This document shows, in pieces, positions 49,584 to 58,993 of a DNA stretch of 64,000 nt. The notes below the pieces were generated by a model. The model had not been told where the DNA came from. It saw only the letters and a list, made by a program, of their open reading frames with translations, and did no database searches. Position numbers and translations under genes: made by a program. The stretch comes from Mucilaginibacter gotjawali (lineage in GTDB: Bacteria; Bacteroidota; Bacteroidia; Sphingobacteriales; Sphingobacteriaceae), in assembly GCF_002355435.1 (NCBI RefSeq), contig NZ_AP017313.1, positions 5,456,001 through 5,520,000 on the forward strand, in the 5' to 3' direction. Each line of letters begins with the position of its first letter. The first letter of the stretch is position 1.

Positions 49584-52500
49584 ATGCCTTTAGCCTCCAT
49601 CAAAATATCCCGTAACCTGCTTGTTTTTGCTTTGCTGTTTTGTTTTTATAACGCAGGCGCGCAGGTAAAATATGATGCCATTAGTTTCCGCATCGATTCA
49701 CTGGCTAACATCGGCCTGCCGAAATCAGCGTTAAAAGAAGTGGATAAACTGGATAAACTGGCCCGGAAAAATGACAATGCGCCGCAACAGGTCAGGGCAG
49801 TAATTTACCGGATGACCTTTCAGTCATACCTGGAAGAAGACGCTTTGGCGGCCATTATCAGCCGGCTGAGAACGGATATTGATAAAGCGGCGTATCCCGT
49901 TAAACCCGTATTGCAATCGCTGCTGGGGCAAATGTACTGGAACTATTACCAGCAAAACCGCTACCAGTTTGGCCAGCGTACCCGGCTGGAAAAACCGGAT
50001 ACTGACTTTGCCAAATGGGACCTGCAGACCCTCATCACCCAAACCGGCCATTTGTATGATCTTTCCTTAACCGATGCCGCAAAGGAACAAACCACCCCCA
50101 TCAGCGTGCTTGATGGTGTTCTGGAAGGCGACAGCACTACCCGCTACCTGCGACCTACATTGTACGACCTGCTGGTGCAGCGTGCTTTTGATTTTTTCCT
50201 GGCGGATGAGGCGGGCCTAACAAAACCCAAATTGCCATTCTCGCTAAATGATCCACGGTTTTTCGGTGACAGCCAGGCTTTTGCGGACCTGCTGATTAAA
50301 ACAACCGATACCGCTTCAACAGCCTATAAAGGCCTGAAATATTTACAGCAGGCAAGTAAGTTCCACCTCGGGCATCATGATGAAGAGGCCCTGGCCGACC
50401 TGGATCTGCAACGGCTGAAGTTTTTATACGCCCGGTCTAATGTGGAGCATAAGGATTCTTTGTACCTGTCCGCTTTGAAACAAATTACGGAACATTTTTC
50501 CGCAAAGCCGATCAGCAGCGAAGCGCTGGTTTTACAGGGCCAGTATTACCAGGGATTAGATAGTTTGGCGATGGCTTACGGTTTTTTTAAGAAAGCGGCA
50601 GCGGCATATCCCAATAGTTTAGGCGGCAAAAACGCGGCTACCCTGATGCGGCAAATTGAAGAAAAGGAGCTTTCGGCAACGGTGGAGGAGGTAAACAGTC
50701 CTGACAAACCGATACTAGCTCTGCTTAATTATAAGAATTTAACCGGCATGAAGTTAGCTGTTTACCGCCTGAGCGAATCTCAATTAAATAGCTATACCAC
50801 TGGTTTTAGCCCAGATTACTCCAGGCAGAAAATATCCGGCTATCACCTTGACTATTTGAAAAAACTGGCGCCTGTTCAAGCCAAAACCATTTTCTGGACG
50901 GATTTTAAAGACTTTAAAAAACACAGTTTGGAGTTTAAGATAGATGCATTACGCCCGGGCAATTATGTTTTATTAATTACTGATACATCAGGGCATTTGG
51001 AAAACCTGACCGGGCTAAGTAGTTTCAGGGTAAGTGGATTAGCTTATAATGCAAGGGCAAATCCCGATAATGTCATCGAGGTCCGTGTGATGGACAGGGA
51101 AACTGGAAAACCCTTAAGTGGTGTTAAAATTAACTTAGAAACCAGAAATAACAATTATAATAGCTCGACTAAAAAAAACGAATGGGTTATTGTTGATGCG
51201 GAAGGCTTTTCGGATAGGAACGGCTTATACAAATCGGCTAAATTTTCTTCAGGTTATGGGATGTCCGTTAGTTTGACGGCTAATGGAGATACACTAAAGG
51301 ATAAATCAAAATATATAAACGGCGCACGTGATGATTCATCGGACGACGGCGAACCAGACGATAAAACTATTTTTTTTACAGACAGGCAGATCTACAGGCC
51401 GGGCCAAACCATATATTTTAAAGCGTTGCAGCTGCAAAGCTTGCACGGTAAAAGCAAAATAATGGCCGGCAAAAACGTGGAGGTGCAGTTTTGGGATGCC
51501 AACAATAAACAAGTTTCAGCGGTAAAATTAAAAACGAATGATTTTGGCACAGTTGGCGGCAGTTTTATCATACCGCAAAGCACATTAGGTGGCAACGTAG
51601 CTTTAAAAACGCAGGACGGCGAAATAGAAGTTAAGGTTGAGGAATACAAACGCCCGACTTTCCAGGTGAAATTTTTACCCGTTAAGGAAAGCTATAAGTT
51701 AAATGATTCTGTTGTCATAAATGGAAACATTACAGCTTTTTCGGGATACGGCTTATCGCAGGCCAAAGTGGCTTACAACATCGTACGTTCCCGAAACGGA
51801 GACTACACTAATTATAAATTCATTCGGGGTGTTATGCGCCCCAATTATAATAATGATGTTGATACGGAGATCAAATCAGATACGATAACATCCGACGACC
51901 AGGGGCATTTTCAAATAAAGTTTAAGGCCGTTACTGCGGATTCAATTGACGTAAACTCGATAAATTACAACTATGCCATCAACGCTGATATAACAGATGC
52001 CAGCGGTGAAACCCATTCAGGCGAAACAACGGTAATTATTGGGAACAACAATATTAAAATTGATAACTATTTACCGGAACAGGTATTTGCAAAAGACTCA
52101 CTTAAAGAGGAGATAAAAATAACCAACCTTAACGGGGAACCACAAAAGGGAGAAATAAGAGTTGAAGTATACCCATTAAAGGGCCCGGATAGGGTTTTCA
52201 AAAACAGGCTGTGGCAGGGTTGTGATCAGTTTATTATAAGCAAGTCTGATTTTAGGGTCGATTTTCCGGGATACGCATATGCAAAAGAAGATGTGGTGGA
52301 GCTATGGAACAAGCTTGGGAGGGTAATTAGCTTAAACCTTAAACTTGACACTTTAAAACCCGGTATTATCAACCTTTCTGCTTTAGGCAAGCAGCCATCG
52401 GGAATGTACCAGGTCATCTTACACGCCACTAATGAAAAGGGGGATACCTCCTCAGTGACTAAATATATTAATTTGATTGCCGATCAACCTAAAATAATAA

Positions 52501-55500
52501 AGATTGATAAATGGGTGATCCCGGTTCTCAATTATATTAAGCAGGGGGATACGGCAAGCTTCTTGGTTGGGACAGATCAAAAGATCAATGTGCTGATGGA
52601 GCATTTTAATGGGCCAAAACTCATCTCATCAAAATGGATAACCATTAATAAAGGCCAGCAGAACATTAAGATACCTATTGATAGTGCCGAAAAGGACGTT
52701 GCTGTACAATTTATGATGGTATTTGAAAACAGGACCTACGCCAGTTACCAGAAAATATACATTGCAAACGCCGAAAATAGCCTTAAAATAAAACTGCTTA
52801 CTTTTAGGGATAAACTGCAACCGGGCGAAAAAGAGCAATGGAAATTAAGGGTCAGCAACCAAAATAATGAGCAACAAGCGGCTGAAATGGTAGCGGGTTT
52901 GTACGATGCCTCCCTTGATGACATTACACCCGCAACAAATTGGAACAACGCGCTTGAATTGGAGGGAGGAGGAATCCCGAATTATTATGAATGGAATGTT
53001 TGGGATTTTATCCGCCCAGTAAAGACATTGCCGGTAAATTACTTGTATACTAGTTATGAATTGCTGAGCCGCAGTTATGAACGCCTGAATATGTTTGGTT
53101 ATAACTATTACGGAGGAAATAATAATGGTTATGAAAATTATCTGAAGAAAGTAAACGCCGGCAAAACAAATGCCGATAATAATAAGCGACTGCAGGAAGA
53201 GTATTTAAAAAATGCAGCCCGTGTAAAAAACGGATATGATATTATTGGCAGGGTGATCAGCGCTGATGACAAAACAGAGATTCCCGGTGTTACTGTTAAA
53301 ATAAAAGGAACCAGCATAAGTACGCAGACCAATTCAGCAGGTTATTTTAAAATACGTGTGCCAGTTAACGGAACGTTGGCTTTTTCTTTTGTCGGTTATA
53401 AACCACAGGAAGTAATTACCGCCAAAGCCGGAAATATTTCAGTAACCTTAAATCCTTCATCAAACGCGTTGAACGAAGTAGTAGTAACCGCATACGGTGT
53501 ACAAATGAAAAAGGAATTAACGGGCAGTGTTTCGCGGGTAATGATCAGGGGCATAGCCTCCCCAAGTGCAGCTATGGAGCCTGACGATACATTGGCAGGA
53601 CAGGCATCGGGCTTTGTGGTAATGCGCGAAATCCGAACTGCTCCCGGCGTTAAGTTTGATAAAGAATTACTGATTAGAAAACCCATCATCCCCCGCACCA
53701 ACTTCAACGAAACAGCATTCTTTTACCCGCAACTGCACACGGACGAAAAAGGACAGATTCTGATTGATTTTACCATCCCCGAGGCGCTTACCCGCTGGAA
53801 ATTCAGGAGCTTTGCCCATACGCAGGATTTGAAGACCGGGTATATCGAAAATACGGTTGTCACCCAAAAACAATTGAGCATCAGCGCCAATACGCCAAGG
53901 TTTTTGCGGGAGGGCGATACCATTACCATTTCGGCGCGTTTGGCCAATTTAACTGCCGGTACTTTAAAGGGCAAGGTGCAAATGCAGCTGTTTAATGCGC
54001 TGAATATGCAGCCTGTTTCACTGTTTGTGAATAAGGCTGATGCCGAACAAACCTTCGAAGTTGCCACTAATACTAATAAGGCGGTGTCCTTTAGGCTGGT
54101 GATCCCGGCGGGGCTGGACGCGTTGGATTATAAACTCACAGCTGATGCAGGCAATTTTACCGACGGTGAAGAAAATACTTTACCGGTGCTGCCCAACCGT
54201 ACACTGGTGACCGAATCGATGCCGATGATGGTACGGCCAGGGCAGACCCGGGAGTTTACCTTTGATAAACTGGTAAACCAAAGCAGTTCGACCTTAAAAA
54301 ACAAAACACTCACGCTGGAATACACCCAAAACCCGGCCTGGTATGCAGTGCAGGCGTTGCCCTATATGATGGAATTTCCGTACGAGTGTTCGGAACAGGT
54401 GTTCAGCAGGTATTATGCAAATAGCCTGGCCACTAACCTGGTGAGTAAAATGCCCGCCATTAAACAGGTTTTTGAGCAATGGAAGATGAGCAACAGTACT
54501 GAATTGCTCTCCAACCTGGAAAAGAATCAGGAGTTAAAATCAACCCTGCTGGAAGAAACGCCCTGGCTGCGCGACGCGGTGAGCGAATCGGAACAAAAAA
54601 AGCGCATTGCTTTACTATTCGACCTGAATAAAATGAGCGATGAGCTAAAAACGAACCTGGATAAACTGCAAAAAAGGCAATTGCCCGATGGCAGCTTCAC
54701 CTGGTTTGGCGGCGACAGGGGCGACCGCTACATTACCCAGCATATTGCCGAAGGCATGGGCGAGTTATATCATTTGGGGATAGGAACTGACGATGCGGAA
54801 TTAAAACAAATTTCGGATAACACCCTCAAATATTTGGATGATCAGTTAACCTCGGATGAAAAACTACGGAAAAAAAATAAGGATGGTATTTGGCTTTACG
54901 GCGACCTGGAGATTCACGCCTGGTTTGCCCGCAGCTACTTTTTTAATAAACCCCTTGACAAGGGTTTGAACGCTGCCCTTGCCAATTATTTAAAATGGGC
55001 TGCGGAGGAATGGAAATTCCGCAATGTGTATGAGCAGGGGATGATCGCCTTAACGATGCAGCGCTACAAAAAACCAGACGTTACCGCACAGATCGAACGT
55101 TCCTTGCTGGAAACCGCGCAGCAATCCGACGATATGGGCATGTACTGGGCAAAAAACCAGCAGGGTTATTTTTGGTACGAGTCGCCTGTTGAAACCCAAA
55201 GCCTGCTGATTGAGCTGTTTACCGAAGCCGGCAATAATACCAAAGCCGTTGACGAAATGAAGATCTGGCTGTTGCGCAATAAACAAACCAACGACTGGAA
55301 AACCACCAAAGCCACTGCGGCGGCCTGTTACGCGCTTTTATTGAAAGGCAGTAGCTTACTGGCCGACACAGGTCAATCGGCTATCAAACTGGACGGTAAA
55401 ACGCTTGAAGAACTAAAACCGGAGATAAAGGCCGATGCCGGAACAGGCTATCTCAAAACCAGCTGGGCCGACGAGCAAATAAGACCTGCACTGGGCAAAG

Positions 55501-56015
55501 TAGAGATCAAAAACAACAGTACCAGCATCAGTTGGGGAGCCCTGCACTGGCAATATTTGGAGAATTTGGACAAGATCACTTCGTCAGCAACCAATATCAA
55601 ACTGGAAAGAAAATACTTTATCCAAAAACAAACGGATGCCGGGCCGGTATTAACCGCTGTTGACGCTACCCATAAACCCAAAACGGGCGACCTGCTAAAA
55701 GTAGTAGTTTACCTTAATGCCGAACGTGATTTTGAATATGTGCAGCTAAAAGATCTGCGTCCTGCAGGTACCGAACCGGTTGATGCTTTATCAACCTATA
55801 AATACCAGGATGGCTTATCCTATTACCAGGTAACCAAAGATGTAGCCACCAACTTTTTTATCAGTTATTTAAACAAGGGCAATTATGTTTTTGAGTACCG
55901 GCTAAGGGTAGCGCAGCCGGGCAATTTTTCGACAGGGATAACCTCGGTACAATGCATGTATGCGCCTGAATTTAACGCGCACTCGCAGGGAGGAAGGATG
56001 GCGATAAAGCCATAA
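49584..56015 (+). CDS. Alpha-2-macroglobulin family protein with SusC-like insert
   Basis: A 2143-residue exported protein (signal peptide ending NAGAQ, about residue 27). After a helical N-terminal region come macroglobulin-type beta domains, with the MG start TDRQIYRPGQTIYFKALQLQ near 595. A CarboxypepD_reg-like domain (about 1217-1295, GRVISADDKTEIPGVTVKIK) follows and then the SusC-type signature NEVVVTAYGVQMKKELTGSV. The A2M bait/ANATO-like core resumes, with the thioester motif CSEQ (Cys1602-Gln1605) in FPYECSEQ. The helical TED and receptor-like domains complete it. Bacterial A2Ms trap proteases at the envelope. It is monocistronic. Confidence 0.9.
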   Translation: MPLASIKISRNLLVFALLFCFYNAGAQVKYDAISFRIDSLANIGLPKSALKEVDKLDKLARKNDNAPQQVRAVIYRMTFQSYLEEDALAAIISRLRTDIDKAAYPVKPVLQSLLGQMYWNYYQQNRYQFGQRTRLEKPDTDFAKWDLQTLITQTGHLYDLSLTDAAKEQTTPISVLDGVLEGDSTTRYLRPTLYDLLVQRAFDFFLADEAGLTKPKLPFSLNDPRFFGDSQAFADLLIKTTDTASTAYKGLKYLQQASKFHLGHHDEEALADLDLQRLKFLYARSNVEHKDSLYLSALKQITEHFSAKPISSEALVLQGQYYQGLDSLAMAYGFFKKAAAAYPNSLGGKNAATLMRQIEEKELSATVEEVNSPDKPILALLNYKNLTGMKLAVYRLSESQLNSYTTGFSPDYSRQKISGYHLDYLKKLAPVQAKTIFWTDFKDFKKHSLEFKIDALRPGNYVLLITDTSGHLENLTGLSSFRVSGLAYNARANPDNVIEVRVMDRETGKPLSGVKINLETRNNNYNSSTKKNEWVIVDAEGFSDRNGLYKSAKFSSGYGMSVSLTANGDTLKDKSKYINGARDDSSDDGEPDDKTIFFTDRQIYRPGQTIYFKALQLQSLHGKSKIMAGKNVEVQFWDANNKQVSAVKLKTNDFGTVGGSFIIPQSTLGGNVALKTQDGEIEVKVEEYKRPTFQVKFLPVKESYKLNDSVVINGNITAFSGYGLSQAKVAYNIVRSRNGDYTNYKFIRGVMRPNYNNDVDTEIKSDTITSDDQGHFQIKFKAVTADSIDVNSINYNYAINADITDASGETHSGETTVIIGNNNIKIDNYLPEQVFAKDSLKEEIKITNLNGEPQKGEIRVEVYPLKGPDRVFKNRLWQGCDQFIISKSDFRVDFPGYAYAKEDVVELWNKLGRVISLNLKLDTLKPGIINLSALGKQPSGMYQVILHATNEKGDTSSVTKYINLIADQPKIIKIDKWVIPVLNYIKQGDTASFLVGTDQKINVLMEHFNGPKLISSKWITINKGQQNIKIPIDSAEKDVAVQFMMVFENRTYASYQKIYIANAENSLKIKLLTFRDKLQPGEKEQWKLRVSNQNNEQQAAEMVAGLYDASLDDITPATNWNNALELEGGGIPNYYEWNVWDFIRPVKTLPVNYLYTSYELLSRSYERLNMFGYNYYGGNNNGYENYLKKVNAGKTNADNNKRLQEEYLKNAARVKNGYDIIGRVISADDKTEIPGVTVKIKGTSISTQTNSAGYFKIRVPVNGTLAFSFVGYKPQEVITAKAGNISVTLNPSSNALNEVVVTAYGVQMKKELTGSVSRVMIRGIASPSAAMEPDDTLAGQASGFVVMREIRTAPGVKFDKELLIRKPIIPRTNFNETAFFYPQLHTDEKGQILIDFTIPEALTRWKFRSFAHTQDLKTGYIENTVVTQKQLSISANTPRFLREGDTITISARLANLTAGTLKGKVQMQLFNALNMQPVSLFVNKADAEQTFEVATNTNKAVSFRLVIPAGLDALDYKLTADAGNFTDGEENTLPVLPNRTLVTESMPMMVRPGQTREFTFDKLVNQSSSTLKNKTLTLEYTQNPAWYAVQALPYMMEFPYECSEQVFSRYYANSLATNLVSKMPAIKQVFEQWKMSNSTELLSNLEKNQELKSTLLEETPWLRDAVSESEQKKRIALLFDLNKMSDELKTNLDKLQKRQLPDGSFTWFGGDRGDRYITQHIAEGMGELYHLGIGTDDAELKQISDNTLKYLDDQLTSDEKLRKKNKDGIWLYGDLEIHAWFARSYFFNKPLDKGLNAALANYLKWAAEEWKFRNVYEQGMIALTMQRYKKPDVTAQIERSLLETAQQSDDMGMYWAKNQQGYFWYESPVETQSLLIELFTEAGNNTKAVDEMKIWLLRNKQTNDWKTTKATAAACYALLLKGSSLLADTGQSAIKLDGKTLEELKPEIKADAGTGYLKTSWADEQIRPALGKVEIKNNSTSISWGALHWQYLENLDKITSSATNIKLERKYFIQKQTDAGPVLTAVDATHKPKTGDLLKVVVYLNAERDFEYVQLKDLRPAGTEPVDALSTYKYQDGLSYYQVTKDVATNFFISYLNKGNYVFEYRLRVAQPGNFSTGITSVQCMYAPEFNAHSQGGRMAIKP

Positions 56016-56082
56016 CCTGCCCGGTGCTATAAAAGGCAGCCATAAAAGTGCTTTTTTTGCCCGCGTGCTACTACGGAATTTG

Positions 56083-56110
56083 CTGCGTAAAACTACGTGA
56101 CATTACGCAG
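56083..56110. promoter_or_regulatory. Inverted repeat upstream of the two-component operon
   Basis: The arms ctgcgtaa (56083-56090) and ttacgcag (56103-56110) flank 12 nt that include tacgt. It lies about 157 nt before the first gene of the four-gene unit and is a candidate operator for its NarL-type regulator. Confidence 0.4.
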
Positions 56111-56266
56111 TTGTAAATCCCCGGTTAATTTATTAATTGTTGAAAATAAGCATATTGTGGAATTTCTGTTGCTTTTTCCGGTCATTATTGTGCGCTTGTA
56201 TAGTTTGAAATTATGACTAATTAACATTAGTTTTAGCAAACTATTTAAACCACAACAATTAAGAAA

Positions 56267-56686
56267 ATGGAAAACAGAAAACCACACCTTACCGGCCGGG
56301 AAGGCAGCCCGATCGATTTAAAAGTTGCCGCCAGCTGGACAAAACATTACCGCGACAGGCACCCCGGAGAAACCATCTCCCAGTTTTTTGGAAAAGAGAT
56401 CCTCGAAAAAATCCTCTCACAGCCAGGCTGCCTGGGCATCCGGTTTTATTATGCCTATGACGAACCGCGCGGCGGAAAAAAACATTTGATTATTGCAGGC
56501 GCCATGGCTGATGGTACCGACCAGATCCATACGGAAGCATTTGAAGCAGAAGCTGCTGTTGCACCAGGCGCTGCACCGCTGATGGGCGGACCGGCTCCCA
56601 AAATATATACCGTGGGTGAAATGTCAACTCCATGTCCTGGTTCCCCCGGATGCCCAACCAATGTTTTAACAGGGACAATAGATTAA
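56267..56686 (+). CDS. Hypothetical protein, first gene of a two-component operon
   Basis: A 139-residue soluble protein. The N-terminal 90 residues contain VAASWTKHYRDRHPGETISQ, FFGKEILEKIL, GCLGIRFYYAYDE and HLIIAGAMADGTD, a compact pattern I associate with uncharacterised proteins recurring in Sphingobacteriales. The C-terminal tail is rich in Ala, Pro and Gly and ends with PCPGSPGCPTN, a cysteine pair. There is no signal peptide. It lies 22 nt upstream of a membrane protein, followed by a sensor kinase and regulator, so it may be a sensed or regulated component. Confidence 0.7.
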   Translation: MENRKPHLTGREGSPIDLKVAASWTKHYRDRHPGETISQFFGKEILEKILSQPGCLGIRFYYAYDEPRGGKKHLIIAGAMADGTDQIHTEAFEAEAAVAPGAAPLMGGPAPKIYTVGEMSTPCPGSPGCPTNVLTGTID

Positions 56687-56708
56687 CCTAACGTTACAGT
56701 ACCGGGCT

Positions 56709-57353
56709 ATGTCAGCAGCTTCTATTTTGGATAATTTTTCTACCTATTCGGGTGTTTTACCAGTAATAGCCTGGTTGTACAATTACAAAAGCCTGGATAA
56801 AGTATTGAAAATAGCAGGTGTATTTTTCCTGATAGCATTTTTAATTGATCTCATTCTTGAACTAATGACAATGATGAAGGGGGTGGTTAACAACATGCCC
56901 CTGATACATCTTTTTATTGTGATCAATATTTTGTTTTTTACCGCTATTTATTACTATGCCTTTTTTAAGCCATCGGTAAAAAAAGCAATTATAGCGCTGG
57001 CCGGCCTGGCACTGCTCATCGTTATATTTAATATTATTTTTGTTGAAGGGATATGGGAATATCCCTCATTGTCCATCACAGTATTAAGTGTGTTGCTGAT
57101 CTGTTTTTCGCTGGCTTATTTTTACCAACTCCTAAACAGGCAGGAATTTATACATATAGAAAAGCAAGGCTTGTTTTGGATAAATTCAGGTGTGCTTTTC
57201 TACTTTGCCATTAATATATTTTTGTTTATGCTTTTTAAACACTTTAGCAAGGATGAGAAGCAGGAATATTATATGATACATAGCACCAGTAATACCATTG
57301 CTAACATTTTATATACAGTCGGACTGCTTTGCAAACCTCAGAAAATCACTTAA
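56709..57353 (+). CDS. Six- to seven-helix membrane protein in the two-component operon
   Basis: A 214-residue membrane protein with hydrophobic segments at about 10-24, 34-54, 64-85, 91-112, 117-135, 150-175 and 195-207. Charged loops are short. No domain is named with confidence; the architecture resembles 7TM sensory inputs split from their kinase. Its end overlaps the kinase gene by 25 nt, implying coupled translation and a likely physical complex with the kinase. Confidence 0.72.
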   Translation: MSAASILDNFSTYSGVLPVIAWLYNYKSLDKVLKIAGVFFLIAFLIDLILELMTMMKGVVNNMPLIHLFIVINILFFTAIYYYAFFKPSVKKAIIALAGLALLIVIFNIIFVEGIWEYPSLSITVLSVLLICFSLAYFYQLLNRQEFIHIEKQGLFWINSGVLFYFAINIFLFMLFKHFSKDEKQEYYMIHSTSNTIANILYTVGLLCKPQKIT

Positions 57354-58174
57354 TACCGGCGCTGATTAAAACTGCGACCCCAGCTGCAACCGAAAGTAAT
57401 TTAGTCCCGGTACTAATTACAGGCACGATTGTAATTGTTATCCTGCTGATTTTTTTATTTTTTTTCGTGATCATCTACCAGCGGAAAATGATCAAAAATC
57501 AGGTGGAGTTGCGTAAACTGCACGATGAAAAGCAAACCGGGTTATTGAACGCCGTTTTTGAGGCACAGGAAGGCGAACGCAAAAGGCTGGCCGAGGACCT
57601 GCACGACAGCGTGGGGCAGGTACTGTCAGCCATAAAACTTAACCTGCACCGGCTGGAGAAAAGCTGTACAACAGAAACCACCCAGCCCCTGATGGCCGAT
57701 ACCCGCAAATTGGCAGACGAGTGCATCAGCGAGATCCGCAATATCATTCAGAATGTACTGCCACCGGTGCTTACTGATTATGGGCTGCTTGAAGCGCTGG
57801 AAGGGCTTTGCGTTAAGATTGAACAAAATACCGGGGTGAAGGTAAACCTGAAAAAAAAACTGAACGGGGTACGGTTTAAGCCCGAGATCGACCTTGCTTT
57901 TTACCGCATAGCGCAGGAATTGTTCGGCAATGCCATTAAACACTCGGGGGCTACTGTCATCCATTTAACGCTTACCACGCAGGATGGCTGGCTGGTAATG
58001 GAATTTAAGGACAACGGAAAAGGGTTTGATATGGCCAATGTAAAACATGGGTACGGCTTGAAAAACCTGGAAAGCCGTGTAAAATTGATCAACGGGGAAA
58101 TTAATATTTATACAAAGCCGCAAAGCGGCGCAATAACTATTATTAGGGTAGCGCTGCCAAATGAGGGTAATTAG
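57329..58174 (+). CDS. NarL-type sensor histidine kinase
   Basis: A 281-residue kinase of the HisKA_3 class. One membrane segment (about 26-49) with a very short periplasmic part is followed by the phospho-acceptor motif ERKRLAEDLHDSVGQVLS and the HATPase_c domain (ELFGNAIKHSG N-box; FKDNGKGFD and HGYGLKNLESRV G-boxes). The start is uncertain: TTG 57329 lies inside the upstream gene, and no ATG precedes the membrane segment. The lack of a sensor domain suggests that the neighbouring membrane protein provides the input. Confidence 0.88.
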   Translation: MQTSENHLIPALIKTATPAATESNLVPVLITGTIVIVILLIFLFFFVIIYQRKMIKNQVELRKLHDEKQTGLLNAVFEAQEGERKRLAEDLHDSVGQVLSAIKLNLHRLEKSCTTETTQPLMADTRKLADECISEIRNIIQNVLPPVLTDYGLLEALEGLCVKIEQNTGVKVNLKKKLNGVRFKPEIDLAFYRIAQELFGNAIKHSGATVIHLTLTTQDGWLVMEFKDNGKGFDMANVKHGYGLKNLESRVKLINGEINIYTKPQSGAITIIRVALPNEGN

Positions 58175-58204
58175 TTATATTTATTGAATTCTTTTTATAA
58201 CGAT

Positions 58205-58858
58205 ATGAAAAAGATCAGGTTAGCTATAGCAGACGACCATAAAATCTTCAGGAACGGGTTAAAAGCCACCCTGGAAGATTGTGCTGATTTTGATTTGGTA
58301 ATGGAAGCATCAAATGGCAAGCAGTTAATTGCCCAGCTTGCAGCCACAACGCCGGATGTTATTTTGATGGATATAAAAATGCCCGAAATGGATGGCATTC
58401 AAACTACCGCCTGGGTAAAACAGCATTTTAGCCATATCAAGGTATTGGCGTTATCTATGTTTAATGAAGACAAATACATTGTGGATATGATGAAGGCCGG
58501 CGCATCGGGCTACCTGCTTAAAAATGCCGAGCCCGAGGAGATCATTGAAGCGGTATCAACCGTATTTGCAAAAGACTATTACTTTAACGAACACCTTTCC
58601 ATCACCCTGATCAAACAGCTGGCAGGCAATACGCAGCCGGGCAATGCCCCCCAATCGCTGGCTGATTTCAACGAACGCGAAATAGAAGTTTTAAAACTGG
58701 TTTGCCAGGAATACTCCAACCAGGAAATTGCCGATAAAATATGCCTCAGCGTGCGCACCGTTGAAGGCTACCGAGCCCGCCTCTTCGAAAAAACCCGCTC
58801 CAAAAACCTTGTCGGCCTGGTGATCTTCGCCGTTAAGACGGGGATTATCAGCGTTTAA
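58205..58858 (+). CDS. NarL/FixJ family response regulator
   Basis: A 217-residue response regulator: receiver domain with the acidic pair in IADDHKIFRNG, the phospho-acceptor aspartate in DVILMDIKMPEMDG and the Lys in YLLKNAEPEE; and a LuxR-type helix-turn-helix (FNEREIEVLKLVCQEYSNQE, then CLSVRTVEGYRARLFEK). ATG 58205 is used; an in-frame TTG 21 nt upstream is unlikely. It is the partner of the kinase 30 nt upstream, and its stop codon lies inside the left arm of a long inverted repeat. Confidence 0.93.
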   Translation: MKKIRLAIADDHKIFRNGLKATLEDCADFDLVMEASNGKQLIAQLAATTPDVILMDIKMPEMDGIQTTAWVKQHFSHIKVLALSMFNEDKYIVDMMKAGASGYLLKNAEPEEIIEAVSTVFAKDYYFNEHLSITLIKQLAGNTQPGNAPQSLADFNEREIEVLKLVCQEYSNQEIADKICLSVRTVEGYRARLFEKTRSKNLVGLVIFAVKTGIISV

Positions 58859-58993
58859 GTCCTGAGTCGAAAGTCTTGAGTCTTAAGTCGCATTATTCTT
58901 TACTCGAAAATCCCCTATTCTTATTTTACGAATGGTCGCGCAGTTCCATTGTGCTTTTTTGACTTAAGACTTTCGACTCAAGACTTTAGACTT
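58857..58993. repeat. Word-built inverted repeat between convergent genes
   Basis: The arms 58857-58889 and 58961-58993 (33 nt each) match at 24 of 33 positions. All nine mismatches lie in three 3-nt spacers between agtc words spaced every 7 nt. The arms include the stop codons of both convergent genes. It probably forms a hairpin ending both transcripts. Confidence 0.75.
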
